Shown in pieces: positions 3,979-7,040 of a DNA stretch of 7,040 nt; position 1 is the first letter of the stretch; the number at the start of each line of letters is the position of its first letter. Below the pieces are notes generated by a model. It ran no database searches and was not told the origin of the DNA. It was given only the letters and a program-made list of their open reading frames with translations. Both the position numbers and the translations under genes were made by a program. The stretch is from positions 1 through 7,040 of the forward strand of contig JBBSDV010000161.1 in assembly GCA_038240335.1 (NCBI GenBank), given 5' to 3'. This stretch comes from JBBSDV01 sp038240335. Lineage in GTDB: Bacteria > Chloroflexota > Dehalococcoidia > DSTF01 > JACRBR01.

Positions 3979-6957
3979 CTACGGCGTCTGCGCTGGTACG
4001 GGAACGGCGGATTGCAGTTGATCGAGGATCTGCCGCAAGCGGTCGTTCTCGGCGCCGTAGCCGGCGAAGTCTCCGGCGCGGAGGAGTGCCTGGGCGCGCG
4101 CGTACGATTGTTGCGCCTGGGCGATCAGCGACGACACATCGCCGCTGATCGCGACGGGCGTACCCGCGGGAACTTGCGTCGCGGCGGGAGCGACGGGCGT
4201 CGCCGGCGACGTGGCCTGGAACTGCGGTGTGGCGAGAGCGGTCGGGTTGGCGCCGCCGGCGGGCGTCGGCGAGGCGACGCTGGCACCGGTGCTGTCGAGC
4301 CCTGACGGCGCGACGCGGCCGAATACGACGTCGATCGCGCGTGCGAGCGTCGGCTCCATCGCGACGGTATCGCCGTTGACCACGACGACGCGCTTGAGTT
4401 GTGGGATCGCGTTGCCGCCGCCGGCCGCCGACAGGTACAGCGGCTCGAAGAACATGTTCGCGTTGCCGATCGGGATCATCAGGAGGTTGCCACGGATGAC
4501 CTGCGAACCGGATTGATTCCACAGCGTGAGCTGCTGCGAGACGCGGCCGTCGGAGTCGATGCGTCGCTCGACCTGAGTTGGCCCCGGCACGCTTTCGGTC
4601 GACGGGAAGCGGAAGGAGACGAGATTACCGTACTGGGCGCCATCGGAGCGCGCGGCGATCCACGCGATCGCGTTCGTGCGGTTGCGGGGCACAAACGGCA
4701 TGATCAGCATGAACTCTTCTTTCGTCTCGCCGGGCAGACGGGCGATGACGTAGTACGGCCGCACCTGTTGCTCGCGGCTGCCGAAGATCTCGGTCGGGAT
4801 CTCCCACTGGTCCTCACGCTGGTAGAACGCCCGAGCATCGCCAATGTGGTACCGGAGGTACGTCTCGGATTGCATTCGAAACAAATCTTCGGGATAGCGA
4901 ATGTGATCCCGCACCGTCTGCGGCATCTGGTCGATGGGCTTGAAGAGACCCGGGAAGATTGCCGAGTACGCCTTCAGCATCGGCTCGTCCGGCTGCACGG
5001 CGTAAAAGTTCGTTTCGCCCGAGTAGGCGTTGACAACCACCTTCACGCTGTTGCGGATGTAGTTGAGGCCGTTCGAGCGGTGTGAGTACGGGATCGCGTC
5101 GGTCGTCGTATAGGCATCCTGCAGCCAGTACATGTTGCCCTGGTCGACAACGATGTACGGATCGACGTCGAGGCGCAGGAATGGCGCTACCTGCTTGATG
5201 CGCTCCTGGATGTTACGGCGATAGATCAGGCGGCTATTGCTGTTAATCGCACCGGAGATGAGGATGTTCCTGTCACCGAGCTCCCACGCATAGACGACCT
5301 TACGCAGGAAGCTGCCGAGCTTGATGCCGCCGTTGCCCTCAAACTTCGTCGCGACGTTTTGATCGCCGCCGGTCGGCGTGAACTCTGGCTCGTTGCCATC
5401 GACGATGATGTAGTGATCGGCCTGCTCGCCGAAATAGACCTCGGGGCGATCCGTCTGCAGCGGGCCCTGCAGCGGTATGTCGCTCACGAGGAGTTTCGGT
5501 GCGCCGTCCGGCTGCGCCTCGTTGACAGCTGCCACGGTATAGCCGTAGCCATGCGTGAACTGAAGGCGGCGGTTGACCCATGTCTGAGCATCCGGCGGCA
5601 AGCGGTCGGGGTTGAGCTCTCGCGCGCTCAGCATCACCTGCCGGTACTTGCCGTCGATGGTGTAGCGATCGACGTCGACATCGAGGAACTGGAACAGCGG
5701 CCGGATCGTCTGCAGCTGCTGGAGCGCCGAGCGCAGCGGCTCGGGATCCCAAAGGCGCACGTTCGCGATCGTGTCCTCGTTGGCGGCGACTTCCTGGGCA
5801 GTCGCCTGCAGGCTCGCGGGGAACTGGCGTTCGTCGATCGCGCCGAGACCATAGCCGTAGCGGGTCATCGCAATGTTGCGGGCCAAGTACTGCTCCTCGC
5901 GCGTCACCTCGTTCGGCTGCACGAAAAAGTTCTGGATGAACAAGGGGTACACCTGGCCGCCGATGATCGCGACGAGAATCCAGACCGCGACGCCGCCGAC
6001 CGGCAGCGCCAGCCCACGACGGAACGCGCTTAGAAGCAAGAGCAGGGCGATGGCGGCAGCCACCGCCATCTCGATGTAGAGCACGGGCAGGCTCGCGTGG
6101 ACGTCGGTGTAGAACGCGCCGAGTTCGACGCCACGCGTCGAATACACGAGCTCGAACGTGCCGAGATAGTAGCGGCCGGCGAAGAGCAGCAGCACGGCGG
6201 CAAGCAGGATCGCGAGATGCAGCTTGATCGGCCGCGGCACGTCGATGTGAAATACCTGCCGGGCTATGGGACGCGGTGTGTCGATGCGAAAGCCGTAGAG
6301 CAGCGTGCGGATCCCGTATACGGCGACGCAGCCCACGATCGTGACGATGAAGGCGGCGAGCAGCCAATTCGCGGCGAATTCGTAGATCGGCAGCTTGAAA
6401 ACATAGAAGCCGATGTCACGGTGGAACTGCGGATCATCGACGCCGAACGATTGGCTGTGCTGGAAGAGCAGCACACTGTCCCAATTCGAGGCGGCACTCG
6501 ATGCGAAGATGAGCGCCAGCAACGCGGCCACGGCGACGAGCACGCCGGTGACGATGCGTTGTACCGTCTTCGACTGCAGTTGCTGCGCGATCTCCTCGAA
6601 CTCGGAGCTCACCTCGAAGTCCGGATCGTCGGTCGCCGGCGCGAGACGGCGAGCGAGGAGGACGTTGGTCAGGAAGATCGCGAGGAAGACGCCTGCTCCG
6701 GCAAAGAAGAGCCAGATGCGCGTCTTAATCCGTGTCGTGTAGACGGACTGGTAGCCGACGCTGTCGAACCAGAGGAGATCGGCATAGATCGACTTGCCGA
6801 TGTCGGCTAGCACGAAGAGGATGAGGAGCGCGACGGGCAGGATCGCCCATTTCCACCAGCGGGACGCGCTCTCAAATGCGCCGCCGCGATTCGGAAAGCG
6901 AAAGGCGATCGGTGGCGGGCCGAGCGGGCCGCGATCGCCGCCGTTGTACTGCGTCAT
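3979..6957 (-). CDS. UPF0182 (COG1615) family membrane protein
   Basis: A 992-aa membrane protein of uncharacterised role. Seven hydrophobic segments fill the N-terminal third, at about residues 37-58, 80-101, 134-154, 195-216, 245-264, 290-311 and 316-336; the rest is predicted to be a large extracytoplasmic region. Family landmarks are DDPQFHRDIGFYVFKLPIYE (174-193), GAFYTDVHASLP (280-291), ARNIAMTRYGYGL after the last membrane segment, FTHGYGYTVAAVN (from 467), YIRNSVKVVVNAYSGETNFY and RYPEDLF (687-693). After about residue 888 comes a Thr/Pro/Ala-rich linker, then a charged helical segment (about 937-985) with the pattern SSLIAQAQQSYARAQ and NDRLRQILDQL. Such tails are known in this family. 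The length is normal and no frame break is seen. The ATG at 6957 gives a typical 36-residue lead before the first membrane segment; its ribosome binding site is weak (GGAT) and the frame is open upstream to the edge. It is convergent with the + strand cluster. Confidence 0.95.
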   Translation of the reverse strand: MTQYNGGDRGPLGPPPIAFRFPNRGGAFESASRWWKWAILPVALLILFVLADIGKSIYADLLWFDSVGYQSVYTTRIKTRIWLFFAGAGVFLAIFLTNVLLARRLAPATDDPDFEVSSEFEEIAQQLQSKTVQRIVTGVLVAVAALLALIFASSAASNWDSVLLFQHSQSFGVDDPQFHRDIGFYVFKLPIYEFAANWLLAAFIVTIVGCVAVYGIRTLLYGFRIDTPRPIARQVFHIDVPRPIKLHLAILLAAVLLLFAGRYYLGTFELVYSTRGVELGAFYTDVHASLPVLYIEMAVAAAIALLLLLSAFRRGLALPVGGVAVWILVAIIGGQVYPLFIQNFFVQPNEVTREEQYLARNIAMTRYGYGLGAIDERQFPASLQATAQEVAANEDTIANVRLWDPEPLRSALQQLQTIRPLFQFLDVDVDRYTIDGKYRQVMLSARELNPDRLPPDAQTWVNRRLQFTHGYGYTVAAVNEAQPDGAPKLLVSDIPLQGPLQTDRPEVYFGEQADHYIIVDGNEPEFTPTGGDQNVATKFEGNGGIKLGSFLRKVVYAWELGDRNILISGAINSNSRLIYRRNIQERIKQVAPFLRLDVDPYIVVDQGNMYWLQDAYTTTDAIPYSHRSNGLNYIRNSVKVVVNAYSGETNFYAVQPDEPMLKAYSAIFPGLFKPIDQMPQTVRDHIRYPEDLFRMQSETYLRYHIGDARAFYQREDQWEIPTEIFGSREQQVRPYYVIARLPGETKEEFMLIMPFVPRNRTNAIAWIAARSDGAQYGNLVSFRFPSTESVPGPTQVERRIDSDGRVSQQLTLWNQSGSQVIRGNLLMIPIGNANMFFEPLYLSAAGGGNAIPQLKRVVVVNGDTVAMEPTLARAIDVVFGRVAPSGLDSTGASVASPTPAGGANPTALATPQFQATSPATPVAPAATQVPAGTPVAISGDVSSLIAQAQQSYARAQALLRAGDFAGYGAENDRLRQILDQLQSAVPVPAQTP

Positions 6958-7040
6958 CGAGTGTGATCCGAGATAGATGCCCGCGCCGTGGGTGGCGGCG
7001 GAGGCGCGAAGGCTCTGCGGCGGGGAGCGATCGTCATGTC
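6954..7040 (-). other. Possible 3' tail of an upstream minus-strand gene (ATGA overlap)
   Basis: Reading leftwards from the window edge, one frame stays open for 28 codons and stops at TGA (6956-6954), overlapping the UPF0182 start in the sequence ATGA. This is a common arrangement of translationally coupled genes. An internal ATG lies at 7037. The visible residues (Arg-rich, then five prolines) match no family I know. The UPF0182 frame is also open across this stretch, so openness alone proves little. No promoter is recognisable in these 83 nt. Confidence 0.25.

Noticed and set aside
3918..4148. ATG-started + strand frame of 76 codons as the riboswitch target
   Set aside because: Most of it is antisense to the UPF0182 C-terminus, it is Arg/Ser-rich, lacks a ribosome binding site, and is separated from the switch by a strong hairpin and a repeat.
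3743..4522. Long minus-strand open frame (259 codons) covering the intergenic region and the UPF0182 end
   Set aside because: It lies in another frame of the same strand as UPF0182, is Arg-rich with no family motif, and runs through the terminator hairpin and the dispersed repeat. It is a by-product of high GC.
4399..5085. Plus-strand open frame antisense to UPF0182 (a similar one lies at 6097-6810)
   Set aside because: Composition is that of a GC-rich antisense frame (Arg, Val, Asp, His), with no ribosome binding site and no domain.
5339..6367. Minus-strand open frame of 342 codons
   Set aside because: It sits wholly inside UPF0182 in a shifted frame. Its composition is Arg/Ala/His-rich without domains, while the UPF0182 frame carries clear family motifs.

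Overview
The window is GC-rich bacterial DNA (above 60% by eye) with GTG as well as ATG starts and mostly weak ribosome binding sites. It holds four confident protein genes in two convergent groups, with about 0.5 kb of structured non-coding DNA between them. A UPF0182 protein with a Pro/Thr/Ala-rich tail, a GH36 enzyme of the TmGalA-like type, a c-di-AMP riboswitch and the interspersed 'CHSERSEES'-type repeat together fit Chloroflexota best, with Actinobacteria as the alternative. This is an inference; there is no rRNA or marker gene to settle it.

Left group, + strand (about 64-3470): a GNAT acetyltransferase, a short DUF421/YetF-type membrane protein and a large GH36 alpha-galactosidase. 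The gaps are 7 nt and 1 nt, so they are probably co-transcribed. The alpha-galactosidase has no signal peptide and should act in the cytoplasm on imported alpha-galactosides. No direct functional link with the other two genes is evident.

Centre (3471-3978): the most interesting part. On the + strand it has, in order: a sigma70-like promoter (TTGACT, 17 nt, TAGGAT); a well-conserved cyclic di-AMP (ydaO-yuaA) riboswitch aptamer; an intrinsic terminator; a C-rich (CCT)n tract; a perfect 15-bp hairpin with a TTCG loop; and a dispersed-repeat sequence. No credible + strand gene follows the riboswitch in this window, because the next gene is convergent. The riboswitch therefore looks orphaned. It may control a non-coding RNA, act antisense to the neighbour, or be a remnant.

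Right group, - strand (6957-3979): one large UPF0182 (COG1615) membrane protein with seven predicted N-terminal membrane segments, a long extracytoplasmic region and a low-complexity linker ending in a short helical domain. Its start lies 83 nt from the right edge, and a minus-strand frame ending in an ATGA overlap may be the tail of an upstream gene.
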